The notes beneath the pieces are model-generated. The model was given only the letters and a program-made list of their open reading frames with translations, was not told the DNA's origin and did no database searches. Shown piece after piece: positions 43,391 through 57,168 of a stretch of DNA of 64,000 nucleotides; within the stretch, counting starts at the first letter, position 1; each line of letters opens with the position of its first letter. Made by a program: the position numbers and the translations under genes. The stretch is taken from the NCBI GenBank assembly GCA_009792885.1, contig WMCF01000121.1:939262-1003261 (forward strand). Direction: 5' to 3'. The stretch is from Eremophila alpestris peregrina. Lineage: Eukaryota > Chordata > Aves > Passeriformes > Alaudidae.

Positions 43391-46300
43391 AAAGACTACT
43401 GGAGTGCCTTTGTGTAACTGAATTACACACGGTTTAATTAACTTAAAGTAAATCAAATTACTCATTAGCACTAGTAATTTTAAGCTTTAAAATGTATTTG
43501 AATTGGGAAAAGAATTTGAATACCTGGCTTAACAGCTCCAGTGTGGTATGAAATTAATTAGCATTTTACATATCTTAGCTCCTTTCAAGATATGTACAGA
43601 TGGGATAAAAAAACTGGAAAGATAAGGAGCTCTGAAAATCTCTTTTTTAATTTACCAATTCAAGGAGATATTTGCTATTGTGAGCAACTGAATTAAAACA
43701 AGATTAGCTATTGAAGACAAAAGATACACTAACCCTGCAGAAGTATTAAGAACGGAATCGTAAGTTATCTGACAATGTTATTTCACTTGAGGTCAAATTA
43801 TTTTAATTGTAATGAAAGTAGGAGAAGAAAGAACACTATTCTTAATGACAGTCTTTGTTTCAGAGTAGTTGAATTATGTTATTAAAATGAAAAATAAGAA
43901 AGAGATGTAGGAATAGTAGATTTCTTTCTAACTTGATCCATTTCCTTAAGTTGCAGTTGCATCTTTCATTTTTTTAAACTAATTATCAAGCTTATCTGTG
44001 GTCTTTTGAAAATAATGACTTCTAAATTCATAGACTGTTGAGCACTGTGTTAGTCTATGGACTATTTTTACTTTATTTCTTGATTTATTTAGAAGAATTC
44101 CTGATGATTCTGCAGTGCACCTATATTAGATGTCACAAGTACAGAAGAGCTGAATGAGATTATTCAGGAAGTCGTGACAATATACAATACCTATAGAAAT
44201 AGGAAACCTGTAGCGATTTGATAAAATCTGTTTGCTTTCACAATAATTTTTTAAAGTTTTATTTATATTTACCAGCCAAAGTGTGTTCAGTTTGCCTAAG
44301 AGGGCCTCAAGCAAAAACTGTTACTATTGCTGACAGTACAAAATTATAGGACTAGTAAAACCTGTGAGTAATATATAAGGGTGTATATAAAACCAACGTT
44401 TCTGAGGGAAATATTCATGACACCTGAAGCAAGAAAATAAAGCATGTCTTTTTTTCTGGCAATGTAGGAATCAGAATTACAGAAGAGGAATAATAGCAAC
44501 TGCTTCATAACAGCCCTCTTTTTTGGACGATTTTCAACCTAATAGTATAAGAATGCCTCAAACCAATGAAATGCTCCTCTGATAGTCTACATCTTGACCT
44601 GCAGTATATCAGTATATTTTGACATATAGAGAAATATTAACTCAGTGCATATTGCTTTAGGGATTGTGTGCACTGGCAAAATTGAAATGAAATCTTTATT
44701 GGCTAATGAGAAGAAGCCAATTATGGCTTTTGGAGAGGACTCAAGGGATCACTACAGAAATGAGATCTCTTTGTCAAACAAAGTAGAGATTTGGAAGAAA
44801 GGAATCTTAGGCATATAAAATGTGAGCAGAAGAGAAAGAGAGATTGAGTAGCAGCATACTATCCCATCACAAGCAGGATAAGATTGTCATTAATGATCAG
44901 AGAAAGACTATGCACTGATATTCAGCCCAATCAGTCTGAAGAAGATTTGTCTCCATTTTCATGTGGACAAAGATGGTAAAAAGGCTAAAAGTAAACACTT
45001 AAATTTAATTAAAAGTTACCAGATCGAGGGCAAGAAGATATTAGGCAGTTACAGGAAGCACACTAGAGATGGGAGACTACTAACAAAGGAGTGAGGAAAT
45101 TCTTAAAAATTTCTTGCCCTCTAGATAACTGGGAAGAATTTTCAGGGAGTCAGACAATGATGTAATAGATGATGCAGCAAGAATGTAAAATCAGTGCATA
45201 CCAAGAAACTAGCCAGAGATGTGTAACCAGAAGGTCCAAATAGAGTTTAGGTATTTAAAAGAATATATGCACAAGCTTTGAACAACAGCAGTGATTTCTC
45301 AAATTGTAATTAAAACTATGTATTTTGTTCCTCTATTAATTTATTCATTTTAAAAAATCAGGGATAGACCTTGGGGTGTTCAGTTGCACATCCAGTAAGT
45401 TCATATACTGCAAAATGATGCATTCATTTATTTATCCTTACATAAGAAGATAAAATTTAAGTATAATAAAAAATTTATAGGAATCAAACCTTATAATATT
45501 TTTTTCATGTAGAAAGTTTTATTCAATGTGAATAAAGGCTATAGTATCAAAGTTGTCTAAAATTTTGGCTTCAGACTTTAGACCTTCAATAATAGTAAAT
45601 GACTACTGAGAAAACCCAAAGTCTTCCACGCTACACATTCCACCACTCAGATAAAAGTGGTGGAATCAATTACTCATTGCCTTTGAAAAAAAGTTAAGAT
45701 TTGACTCCTCAGCTCAGACTTCTGTCAATATTGTTTTTTGTACTTATAATGATGATATTTACCTCTCTGCAGAGGAAAACAGTAGGTTTGAATTTTGCGT
45801 GACCGGAAGTGAAAGTTCACCTTCTTTCTTCCAGTCCATCGTCTCTAAGTGAATAAAGCAACAAAACTGTATCAAGGAACAGTGCTTATCAGTTTAGTGC
45901 ACAGCAATCAATGTCCCTAAACTGGGGCACTCACTCTTTATTACTCTAACAAACAGTGATCTGCTTTTCATTAGTGTATAGCATATTTTATTTATTCCTT
46001 CTGTATGAACTAAGGCACGAATTAAGAGCTAATGTCAAAATTATGTCAATTTGTAGAACAATTCTTTAAAAGTGTTGACATATAACTTTAAAAATCAGTT
46101 TAGGAAGTCAGTTTCTGCAAAGAAATATTTTAGAATCGATCACATTCACTTGAAGTCTGATGAAGAGGAAAGAGAAGTAATGTGATTAAAATGTGAATTA
46201 AATTGGGATTAATCTATACTAATTTTCTGATATACCACAATAAACAGTAGATTTCAAGACAATTATAAATACTACAGTTTATATTTTGTTTCCTATGAAA

Positions 46301-48892
46301 TCTTTTATGAAAATTACTAAATGAAAGCATTGGAAATGGCATGAAAAGCAAGGGAATCCAGGAGTATAAAACCTGCAACTTTCTATAGATCATAATGGCT
46401 GGAATTGTGACTAGAGGAAGATGAATAAATAATTATTTTAAAAAGAGACAGTTAGTTAGACCATCCTGAATATATGAGCAATGTGTGCCCAATATAGTTC
46501 ATAAATGGCTGAAATATTTTCATGTTTATCCTTTTGTTCTTCCTGATTTTAATGATGCCAATGTATGACATGGGGATGGCATATAAATCTTGAGTTTTGG
46601 AGTGAGGAAGAGTATACTGGAGGAGCTCAGGGTATAAAAATTTAAAGAGCTCTTAAGGAATTCAGGGTGATTGTAAAATATGATTACCACCTGTTGTAAC
46701 AGTGCCAAAATGTTTATGCTATATCCCGATTAAAAAAAACCAAACAAACACAAACAAACAAACAAAAACCCACCCCAAAAAACCCCACAGAGTAGAGCAG
46801 TGGAACAGGATACTTCATAAAATTAAATGTCAATAGCACTACACAAAGACAGTGAATATCACATGTGGCAGATTCAATTTAAAGCAGAAAGGATGAAAAA
46901 AACCAAAAACAAAACCAAATTTAAAGGCTGTAGAATGCTGAGCTGAAAAACCCCCACATCCCACAGAAGAATGAAGAGATTATGATAACTTGGTGGTTTC
47001 CAGAACTCTCTGAATTGTTTTATTATAAATGTTGTTCATGTAAAGACATAGAAAGAAAACCAAGGAAAGGAAGTCTTAGTATTGTTTGGGTTTAATCCCA
47101 TTTTAGGAAAATTAATATTAAGTAAATACAGACTGAAATGCTACAGGAAGACAAATAACATTAATGCTAGAGTCTGAGGCCTGGTCTCAATCACATATGA
47201 ATAAAAAGTAAAAACAACTTAATAAATGAAACATCATCACCGCCATCAGAAACAAACAAACAAAATTGAGGAAAAAAAAAAAAACCAAAAAAAACCACCT
47301 ACAAACAAACAGAATAAAACAAAACAAAAGATCCAAACTCCCTCCAAAAAGCCCCCAAGACCTTCCCCCCTTTTTGATAATAAGCCTGAGCCAGTAAAAC
47401 ATCCGCGAATGATGCAGATAGGGATCCAGTAAAAAGTTCTTCTGACAATTTGATTTATGTCATCAGTTAGTGAAACTAAAGACAAAAATAAGTCATCCTG
47501 GATGATACATCTTGGATGTATGTTTAGTGGCCCTTTTCCAGCATACTTAAACTATCAGAACTAACTCAATAATTAACTGTCCTTTGCTGTAGTAAGGGCG
47601 TGAAAGAGTAAGAGCAGATCTAAAACCAAACAGTTGGTAATGCAGAAGATGAGAGGAATAAAACATGGAGTGGATGGAAGAGAAAAAGGTAATTATGGAT
47701 TTTAAATATCTAGGAAATGCTTACATAGGCAGATTCTGTTATCATCACATCATTGCTGACTCACCCTTCTGCAAGTCCTGCCAAACTGTGTGAGTTAAGG
47801 TAGATTTGCCAGATGTGTAGATCGGCAGAGGACAACCCTGACTAGAGCATCAAAGAGAAGACATGAAATACATGAAAAAAGGCACTGTAAGATAGAGAAC
47901 ACCCGAACTTAGACAGCAAAATAAAGACAAAGCAAATTAAAAACTAAGGTGTCAGTATTTACCACTAGGAATTTGGAAGGAAAAGATATATAACACTAAA
48001 TTGAACAGGTCCCAAACTTTAATAAAAACAGCAGCAGACAGAAAGGATGCTGAAGCTTCTCAGACCACATGGCAAAATCATGCAGCCCCAGGGGGAGTAG
48101 GGAAAAAAGTGGGTCAAACTTGAGAGCTAAGATAAAACTGTGGTGTGAATAACCAACAGAAAATCTATAGTTTGCCTGTCATCCTGCAAGGCTCCCAAGA
48201 GAGGAGCATGACAAAAATGCTATTTCTTGTGAGACAGTAAAGGAACTTGGCCTGAGGCTTTCTTAGAAAGATCATGGACCACACACACATTTGTTTCTTT
48301 TGCCTCTCAGGAGAACTTGTACCCATATATTTTACAACTAAATAAATAATACTATGGCAATATTCTTATTCTGCATGGTAAATTTCTTACTAAATGGTAA
48401 AAAAAAAAAAAAAAGACAGCTTTTACTAGCCTAAAAAGGTCAATATACTGTGCATGCTAAATACTTCTACAACCTTTTTTTCCTTTGAAAACAAATATGT
48501 CATTTAGACTACAGTAAACTCAGAGCTTTCTTCACACTGTTTCACAAAATGCTGTGATTTCTTTTACAAGCTTAACAATTGCAGAGGAACTCATTCACAA
48601 TGGTGTCCCATGGTTGAAGGTAAAGCATGTAGGCAACCATTACAATACAATCTGCACCTGATGTTTAAAGAGAGAGAAGCATAGTTATGCCACTTTTTTA
48701 CAAACTTTCACTTCTCTCATGCCAGACAAAGCTATTTCCAGCTGTCTCCAATGGAGACACTGCACGACAGAGCTAAGGCTGAGGTGAGGGCTTAGCTTGT
48801 CTGAAAGGTATTTTAATGAAAAATGCTGTCTAAACAAGTACAATAATTCTGCCTGGCAGTGAGGAGTGAGGGAAAAAAGTATAAAAAATAAC
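43391..48892. other. AT-rich non-genic DNA
   Basis: No gene found. A-rich simple tracts of AAACAAAC type lie at about 46732-46790 and 47265-47330, and a poly-A run at about 48400-48415. A CAATAAAGC-like polyA box near 45853 could belong to an old LTR, but I found no LTR ends. Confidence 0.55.
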
Positions 48893-48898
48893 CCTGTG

Positions 48899-49509
48899 TG
48901 TCGGGGTTAGGTGTTACAAATGAACCCCGGGTTGCTAAGAAAGTCTTTTCTCAAACCCCGTGTCTTCACAGAATGCCAGGACTCCATCTGCGGTGAATCC
49001 AAGGCTGTTTATTTTCTCTTATCTCTTACACTCTTTCTCTGCCTGGCTGCGATCTACACTGCAGTGAAAGTCAGGAGCAAATCCGAACCCACCTAGGTGG
49101 CTTCTACTTTTATACAAAACTTTACGTGTTCTATATTTATCATTAATTACCAGTAATAACTCACTACATCAGAATGTGCTCAATACCCCAAAACCTATCA
49201 AAAAGAACCCCCACCAGTGCAGAAAATGGAAGGGAAGAAGGAAAGGGACAGCACCACACCCTAAATCCTTCATCTGGTCCATTTCAACCTCCTATACTAG
49301 AACCTATAAATCTATTTTTCCATAATTTACTAACTACCACCCTGATTCAAACCTTGGTGGCCAGAGCCTCATCATACAACATTGGCAAATCCCTCCACAG
49401 GCTAAGATCAAGGCCACAACCATCTCTGTCTCCCTGCGGGAGGTTTCAGCCCCCCTGCCAGGGGTCTGGGTCGCCCAGGGCACCCAGGGGACGGCTCTGA
49501 GTTCCGACA
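48899..49509 (-). mobile_element. Solo LTR with 6-bp target duplication
   Basis: The plus strand runs TGTCGGGG...TTCCGACA, flanked by CCTGTG at 48893-48898 and at 49510-49515. In minus orientation it has TATAAAAG at 49114-49107 followed by AATAAA at 49013-49008, in the right order. The first and last bases form the short inverted repeat TGTCGG/CCGACA. No internal sequence remains. The 6-bp duplication suggests a class II (ERVK-like) LTR. The 108-codon frame across it is not a gene. Confidence 0.9.
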
Positions 49510-49515
49510 CCTGTG

Positions 49516-50539
49516 AACACCAAGGCCAGAGAAGGAGAGGGAGGATGTGATTCAAGGTTAAGCACAGATTCCTGTCAGGAATGGCAGCTTGTGGAAGACC
49601 CATGTGAGAGGGAGCAATGAAGAGGGACTACAAGGTCTTGATTGTGAGGCCTCCAGGTGTTCCCCATCACCCTGAATGAACTCAATGTAGCAGATGGTCA
49701 CTTCTAACAGGACAGGAGAGGAGCCTGGAATGATGAACAGGAGCTGTGCCTGGGAATGAGATGGGGAGAAGGGGGAGGAAGATGTTTTCTACAGATGTGC
49801 AAAAATTTGCCTCCTTTAAATTTGTTTCCCAATACTTGAATCAATATTCAAACATGCATACTTAATAGGTAATAATGAAAGTTAAATTTCCTGAGCTCAG
49901 TTAGTTTTGTCTGTGACAGTAATTCATGGTAAACCATTCTCTGTCTACATGATTACTATTACCAAATGGTAAACCATTTTTCTGTCTACCTAAATACACA
50001 GGCTTTCTCACTCCTTCCTAATTTCTCCTCTCTTTCTAAAGGGGGAAGGCAAGTTATTCACTGTCACTGTGGGGGCTTGGCTTTCAGCCCAACATACCCC
50101 ACTGATGTATCTTCATTTACTACCTTGAAACTATTGATGCAAAAAGGCAAGAGAACACAGAAGGATATAAAATAACAAAACAAGCAGGAAGAAAACCACA
50201 ACCTCTTCTTCTTTGAATATGTTAAAAGAAAAAGCCAGAATAAATGCTGGTAGATTCAGCAGGACAGACTTTAGAAAGATTGAAAGAGAAAAAAAAAAGG
50301 GTGAACATATAAAATTAATACTCATAAGTTTATAATATTAATTTACTATTTCAATTACTGCAGAAATATAGGAACTGTACAACATACCATAACATTTTGC
50401 TGTTGTCGCCTGTCTCATCACTTTGCACTTTCAAGAACAGAAGGTACACTGATTCTATGTGGCATGTTGCCCATGATGGAGCAGGTTTCTGGCAGTAACC
50501 AGGTGATGATGTGGGCATGAAGTTCATAGAGGACAGTTA
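49516..50539. other. Non-genic DNA
   Basis: No gene found; moderately GC-rich to about 49780, then AT-rich. Confidence 0.5.
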
Positions 50540-51025
50540 GTGGCAAAGATTCATCTTGGAGCAATTTGGAAAGGACTGTCTCCCAGGGGAGATACTCCAT
50601 GTTGGGGTGAGGGAAGCGTATTAGGAGGAAGAAGCAGCAAAGACAACATTAAATGAACTGACCATGAACCCCATTTTCTGTCCCCCTGTGCTGCTCAGTG
50701 AGAAGGAGGTAAAGAAAATTGTGAGTGAAGTCAAGTATGAGAAAAAAGGAGGAGTGGGAGGAAAATGTTTTGAGATTTGTTTTCACTTTTCATTTTCCTG
50801 CTCTGACTTTTGACTGGCAATTAATTAATCTTCCCAGGTCAACTGGGAAATTAATTTTCCCAGGTTTTGCCCATGTCAGTAATGGAGGAGTGATCTCCCT
50901 GTGTCCTGTTTTTATATTGAGTCATGAGCATTTTGTCATATTTCCTTTCCCCTGTCCAGAAGAAGGGGAGTGATAGAGCAGCTTGGTGGGCACCTTGTGG
51001 TTAGCCAATGCCAACCCATCACAGC
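50540..51025 (-). mobile_element. LTR-like dispersed repeat, copy 1
   Basis: Shares ordered blocks with the copies at about 52430 and 62960. These are a 'ggactgtctcc..gggag' block, a 'gtgagtgaagt' block, an AATTAATTAATCTTCCCAG block, 'gttttgcccatg' and 'gtgatctccctgt'. The right end on the minus strand, TGTGATGGGTT, resembles an LTR start. Class is inferred. Confidence 0.5.
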
Positions 51026-52429
51026 AGGCTATTAAAACTAATATCTGCCAGGTAATTCTGTAAAAAAACTATTTTTTTTACTTAAAATGTCATAGACACT
51101 TAAAATATCAGAGACCTGTAACACTTGAGTGATCTAGGTATTCCTCACTGGTGAATGCTATCTCCCTTTCAAACCTTACAGCAGAGCCTTTCCTGCTTAG
51201 ATTTTGTATTTATTCTGGGGTTAAATCCTGTTTGACTGAAACTTTCTTTCAGCTCATTATATTTTCAATAACCTGTCTTTTCCTGTTTCTCTCTCTGTCT
51301 GTGTTTAGGCCAAAACAGTATGTTCTTGTATCATTTTGTACAGCAAGGGGTTTTGTGTGAAAGTTCTATATAATTAATGTGATGTGAACCTCTTTTGTTG
51401 TGCAACTTAGTTACTTTGCCTCATCAGTTCAAGTCCCAGCTCAAGAGACCTCTGTTCTTCCTCACCCATTATTTTCTTTTTGCTTCCTCCTACTGTTTAT
51501 CTCCAGTTCTGTTATTAATGTTACGAAGTGCTCAAAAATTATTTCCATGGAAAGGCAATGTATTTAATTTTGAATACTGTATTACGGAGACAACAGAACA
51601 ATCACATTTAAGAAAGCACTTGATTTGCAGTTTCAAATAATCACTCTTTGAAAATCTCCAGTCTTGCCTCAAGTAAAAAGGGTAGGTGGAGATGCTGAGC
51701 TTATTCTTCTTATGATGTACAGTATTTTGTATAACCTTCTTCTATCTGCCTTAATTTCTTGTGTCTAAATTGAGGTAATAATAATTTCTGTCTTTCCATA
51801 CATAGAAACAATTTCAAGCCTCCTTGTTTTTCACTATAGAATCCTTGAAAATAGCTGATCCAATGTTATTTTTCATTCTATTTTCCATTTCACAGTTAAT
51901 AAACAGTAGGTGTTAAGCTTCTTTGAAAGCAAAGATAAAATGCTGAAGTACATTACCAAATTTTTGTTTGGTTTTGGTCAATAAAATACATAGTCTATTT
52001 TATAAATGAAATACAGCACAAATAAATAAATTATAAAAAAATAATCCCCAAAAAACCCACAAACAAAGTAAACCAGAAAACACCCACAGTAATCATCATA
52101 AGTTCTTAGTTGATAGGGAGAAAATATACAAAATTTGTCATGCCTGTTGCACTGCTTCATTTTAAAAAACAGTGAAAAAAAAAATCAGATACCAAAATAT
52201 GATCTGTGTTAAGATTTGCTTTTCAAAATTAAATGTTGTTTGTAATTGATAATTGGAGAGTGTTTATTGATTGATTATATCTTAATTAATATTTGGTCAT
52301 ATCAATCAAAATATTTCCTTTTATGAAGAGAAAAAGAAGCTTTTATTCAAAGCACTAATAATTTATTTGTATCTTTTTTTCTATATCCAAAAATCCTGAC
52401 ATCAAGGTCAGTGAAGGAGGGAAAAAAGG
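51026..52429. other. AT-rich non-genic DNA
   Basis: No gene found. An A-rich AAACCCACAAAC-type tract lies at about 52035-52090. Confidence 0.55.
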
Positions 52430-53095
52430 TATTACAGCTGGTGGAACAGATATTTCCCTGTGACCCAAGGAGAAGACCATGGTAAAGCAGGTGTCCCCCT
52501 GTAGCCTATGCAAAACTCCATTCCTCAACAAGTGGAGAGTCCTCAGAAACACTTCAAGAGCCTGCACCAGAGGAGACTTCTGGACCATGGAGAGAATTTC
52601 ATGCAGGAAAATATTTTCTGGAAGGAATTCTGTCCCATGTGGAACCCAGGCAATTTGTTCCTGAGGGACTGTACGTCCTGGAAAGGACTCATGTTGAAAT
52701 AGTTCTTGGAACACCATAGCCTCTGGATGGGACCCATATTGGAGCAGTTTATGAAAGACTGTCTCCTGTGGGAGAGACCCCACAGAAGCAAGGATGTAGC
52801 ATAAGGAGGGAAGATCATGAGTCACAAGAGGAGTCTGGAAAGAAAGGTGGTGGGAAGGTGGTTTTAATTTCAGTTTTGTTTCTCATTTTCCTAGTTTTAA
52901 TTGATAATAAATTAAATTAATCTTTCCCAGTCAAGTTTTGCCCATGAGGGTAGTCAGTGATCTCCTTATTCTTGTCTTGAGCTGCGACTTTTCCATCATA
53001 TTTTCTCCTCCTGTCCTTCTGAGGAGGAGGAATGAGAGTGAAACTTGGTGGGTCCCTGTCAGCTAGACAATGTCCACCTACCATAATCCTTTGAC
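52430..53095 (-). mobile_element. LTR-like dispersed repeat, copy 2
   Basis: The longest of the three related copies. Its left half repeats a roughly 45-base motif around 'ccatgttggagcagtt'-like blocks ending in 'aaggactg'. The right half has the shared AATTAATCTTTCCCAG, 'gttttgcccatg' and 'agtgatctcc' blocks. The 156-codon minus frame across it is the repeat translated, not a gene. Confidence 0.5.
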
Positions 53096-53629
53096 ATTCC
53101 TATTTTTGTGAGAGATGAATGGTAATCTGCCCATACAGTTTTACTTGCACTGTGTAACTGAAATGATGACTTCTCTCTTCATGATTGTAGTGAATTATTA
53201 CAAACTCTTCAGGACACATATTTGCTAAAAATTAGTGTTTGTTATATAATCAATGCTAAGCTCATAGTAATAAGTACTGGAAGAGTCATTAATCAGGTAC
53301 ATTCAGGTAACTGTTTCAAATGATCATGCATTTCTCTAGCACTTGGCCTTTTTAAAACAAGAACACCTGACAAATTAAGTTATAATTTATTTAATTCAGA
53401 TCTCACTGACTGGTTTCAAGACTGAATGTTCTGTTCTTGTACACAGTTATTAGTTCTGACTGGTTTTGCCCCTTTTTTTCCCACACAGCCTCTGAATAAA
53501 TTTGGGCATGTATTTATGCATGATTAAAGTGCATTTCAGGACTCAGGTTCCAAAGATCAGCATGCCATTTGGATGTGAGCAGAAACTGTGGCAGCATCTC
53601 TGTCAATTGTCAGTGCAAAGAGTTAGACT
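53096..53629. other. Non-genic DNA
   Basis: No gene or recognised element. Confidence 0.5.
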
Positions 53630-53862
53630 GAGTGAAGTATCAGGATACAGGAAGGAATTTCTTCACAAAAAGTTTTGTTAAGCCTTGGAATAGACTGCTC
53701 AGGGAAGTGGCTAAGTCACCACACCTGGAAATGTTCAACAAGTGACTGGATGTGGCACTTAGGGCCATAGTGTCTTCGATAGGATGGTATTTGGTCAAAG
53801 GCTGTACTCCATGATCTTAGAAGTCATTTCCAATCTAAATGATTTTGTGATCCTATGAAGAA
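53630..53862 (+). mobile_element. CR1 LINE 3' end
   Basis: Plus-strand CR1 terminal region: 'ggaatttcttcacaaa', 'gcctggaa-like tagactgctcaggg', 'ctggatgtggcacttagg', 'gatggtatttggtcaaagg' and 'gattttgtgatcctatga' at the end. It reaches the 3' terminus of the element. Confidence 0.85.
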
Positions 53863-55009
53863 TCAAAGTGCCTAATATGAGATGCTAAAAAAAATTGTTC
53901 ATCACTGTCCAGAAATGGAATTATCTTCTTGACAATGATAATTATCTTCTGATATCTTGGAGTGATTTCTGATGATAGTCTATTCCATGATCCTCCACTT
54001 TATGCCCAAAAATGGTTGCTGTATCTTCAAGGCCAGGCACTGGGTGTGTGTGAGTCTGGGCAGGCGGAAGCTCATGTGTTTTTTGGTGGCCATTTTTAAA
54101 GACTCATTGCCCAGGTGTTCCATGGCTCTGAGAGGTTTGGTTCTGCTTTGCTAGCTCAGTTTCACTGGCCCAGGCTGAAAGGTTTTCCCTTCCCTGGCTT
54201 GGAGAGCCAAGATCTTTCAGCTGCCTTGAGGTGAACTCAACAGCTCTAGGTCTGAGAACAGAGAGGGACTGGTGGGAGCAGGGCTGCCTTGTTCTAGCCC
54301 CAGGCCTCAGGGAGCCAAGGGAGAGAAAGCACACCAAGAGTCTCCAGACCAGGTTTTTTGCCTGCCATGACTACTGTGGAGAGGAGGTCAATGCCAGAGG
54401 GCCATCAGGTTTTTGCCTCCTGCTGGAACTCCTCCGTGGAAGCTCAACTTCCCTCAGAGTGAAAACTGGCACCATCTCACACCACTTTTAGGGAAGGGGT
54501 ATTTTTCCAACATTTCCACCATTCTCTGGGCATTTTTGGGTCTTTGTTCTTGTGGGGGGTGGGGGGAAAGTTCTGATAGTTTCATGTTTTACAGTTATTT
54601 ACTTTTGTTCCTTACCTTGATGGCATTCTGTTGTTGATAAGCCATTGGTTTTGGGTTTGGGTTGGTTGGTTGGTTGGTTGGTTGGTTGGGTTGGTTTGGG
54701 TTTTTTTTGTTTGTTTTCGTCTCTTGGTATTCAGTTTCTATTGGTTGAGGAGGATTGTTGAAATCCTTTAGAGGATTTCTGCTCTACTCACTACCGAGTG
54801 TGCTCTCTTAAATTTGTCTCAAAACTGATACACAGAACTTCTTCTCTATCTCTGTGGGTATAAAGACAATTGTCTATAATTTCTCACATGGAAGTCCCTT
54901 GAGATTGCACTTATCCACAGGCTGCTTTTGAGTCTGTAAACAAATATGTGCATATCTTTAAGTAGTCTTGGCTGTAGGCTGGGCGAAATTATCTGAGCTC
55001 TGTTCTGTA
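53863..55009. other. Non-genic DNA
   Basis: GC-richer patch at about 54000-54480 without recognised domain, then a GGTT microsatellite. No gene called. Confidence 0.5.
54657..54710. repeat. (GGTT)n microsatellite and G/T-rich tail
   Basis: Seven or so GGTT units followed by TTGGTTTGGG and a T run. Confidence 0.9.
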
Positions 55010-55490
55010 TTATAAATCCACACCTGGAGGATTGCATACAGTGCTGGTCTCTCCAGTACAAGAGAGACTCAGATACACTGGGTACAGTCAAAAAAAGGAA
55101 CACCAAGATGATGAAGGGACTGGAGCATTTCTCTTAGTTGAAAATGCTCAGAGAGATGGGACCATTCAGCCTGGAGGAGAAGATGCTTCATAGATTCTTT
55201 ACAGTGGTGCCCAGTGACAGAACTAGATGCAGCAGGCATGAACTAGAACACAGAAGACTCCATCTGAACACCTCACCTTTTTCAACTGTGAGAGTGGCTG
55301 GGCACTGGCACAGGTTGCCCAGGGGGGACTATGGAATATCTATTCTTAGAGAAATTCAAAAGATGTCTGTACATTCCTCTGGGCAACAGGCTTGAGGTGG
55401 CCCTGCTCAAGCAATGCACAGGAGTAATAGACCTCCAGGTGTCCCTTCCAGCCTCAACCACTTTGTGATTGTAGAATGGTTTTAGAAAAG
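55010..55490 (+). mobile_element. CR1 LINE 3' end, diverged
   Basis: Plus-strand CR1 landmarks in order: 'cacctggaggattgcataca', 'gaagggactggagcatttct', 'attcagcctggaggagaag', 'ctgggcactggcacaggttg', 'aggtggccctgctcaagca' and 'tgtcccttccagcctcaacc'. Divergent but full through the 3' end. Confidence 0.82.
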
Positions 55491-57103
55491 TTCTGTGCTG
55501 CAACATCCCATTAAATGACAGATAATTAGGATAAGAAGCTGTTACTGAAATCCTTAGATTTTATAAAGATGAATGTTGTAAACAGAGCTGAAATCAAAGT
55601 ATTAAGGATGATAATTTAATATGAAAGCGCCTTATCTGGAAAACTGTTGTTCACTAGAATCTACTTTTCATGTGGGCTTTGGCAAATAATGCTTCTAGAA
55701 ATACAAGTAGCTCTGCATCAGGGAATTTGGAGGGTGAGACTGTGGTTCCACAAAGTACTCACTTCCATATAGTTATACGTTAATATACTGGTGTTCCCGT
55801 ACAAATAGGTAAGTTTATTTCTATTACCCACTCCATTCAGGGTAAATAAAAGTAGCTTTAGGGCATTTTCAAGCCTCATTTTGTAAACTTATTACAACAG
55901 TATAGTGTGAAGTAATCTAAATTGGAAGCCTCATTGGGCCTGTGATTGAAAACCTGGTTCACAAATTCATCTATACTTTATTAGAGTGATTAAACGGTGA
56001 GCAGGAATAGTCAGAGGAAGCACAAAAGAAGAAATGAGGTAAACAAAGTTGCATGATTGAATGGGCCTGTAATTTTAAAAATTCAGAGTAAGTCAGCTAG
56101 GCAATATAATTTACCACTCTGTACTTTTAATCTTAGTATTTTTCTTTTGTACAAACAGGAAATACGGGATTTAAGGATTACATATCCAGGATTATTTGTT
56201 TCCACAACTGCCTAATTGTCACATTAGACAAATCATGTGAGCTCTTGCTTACATGTGCTTCTGAACAACCATTCTCACATTTCTTTACTGAAATTAATCT
56301 GAAGAAATGTACATGCACAATGTAAAAGTAGTTCAAGATTGCGTATGTATAAACCTCAGTAAATGATAAATACTTACTTTACAGGAAGTGAATTTACTAA
56401 AGAAACAAAATGATGCTCCAAATAATTTATAAATTGCAGAAGAGGCCACAAATGAAGGAATGGTCCACAGGCTGTTTTAGGAATTAAAAGCCTAGAACTT
56501 ATTTTAAGCCTCTGCAGAGGCAAATGGCTTATTTTGAGAAAGTTATTGCTCACTTTGTATGCTGTTGTGTGGACCAACCAGCCAGTTCTTTTGGGTTTTA
56601 GCTGATTGTCATAAAGTTATATCACACATAAATGAATTATGTTGTTATAACAAACATACAAGCAAAAAAAAAAAATCATTCTTTTCTTCTAGGAATTAAT
56701 CGTTTCTGCTTGATAAAACCTAAATGCCAATATTTGAAGTCACCAATAGAATACAGAGATCTGAAAGAAAATTTATCATCTGTGTACTAGGAAGATGTAA
56801 TACTCAGAACTTCCCTAATTCACTTCCAAATGGGCTGGTTTTGTGCACCTGTTTGTCCACAAGTGGAAAGAGCTGGTGAGTATTATGTCACTAGAGATCT
56901 TTTAAAATCATATATGTTAAGAAAGGAATTCTGAAGAAATAATTTTGAAAGGCATAAGTAATAAAATCGTAGAACATATTGAATCAGAAGGATCCCCCAC
57001 AAGAATCTTCAAAATCCAAGTCCCAGCTGACAGAAATTGGCTATGAACTAAATCAGAAAAATGTAAATATTGCTACTTATACATATGTTTATTTGTCTGA
57101 TGT

Positions 57104-57168
57104 TTCATTCATTCATTTATTTATTCATTCATTCATTCATTCATTCATTCATTCATTCATTCATTCAT
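57104..57168. repeat. (ATTC)n microsatellite
   Basis: About 16 tetranucleotide units, with one ATTT interruption near 57115-57123. Near-pure, so likely polymorphic. Confidence 0.93.

Noticed and set aside
45780..45960. AATAAAGC box suggesting another LTR end
   Set aside because: No TG...CA ends, TATA box or target duplication could be located around it.
52355..52825. 156-codon minus-strand frame with internal repetition
   Set aside because: It is the translation of the LTR-like dispersed repeat, whose relatives near 50540 and 62960 do not keep the frame.
57104..57168. Regular short repeats suggesting a CRISPR-like array
   Set aside because: It is a plain ATTC microsatellite without spacers in a vertebrate genome.
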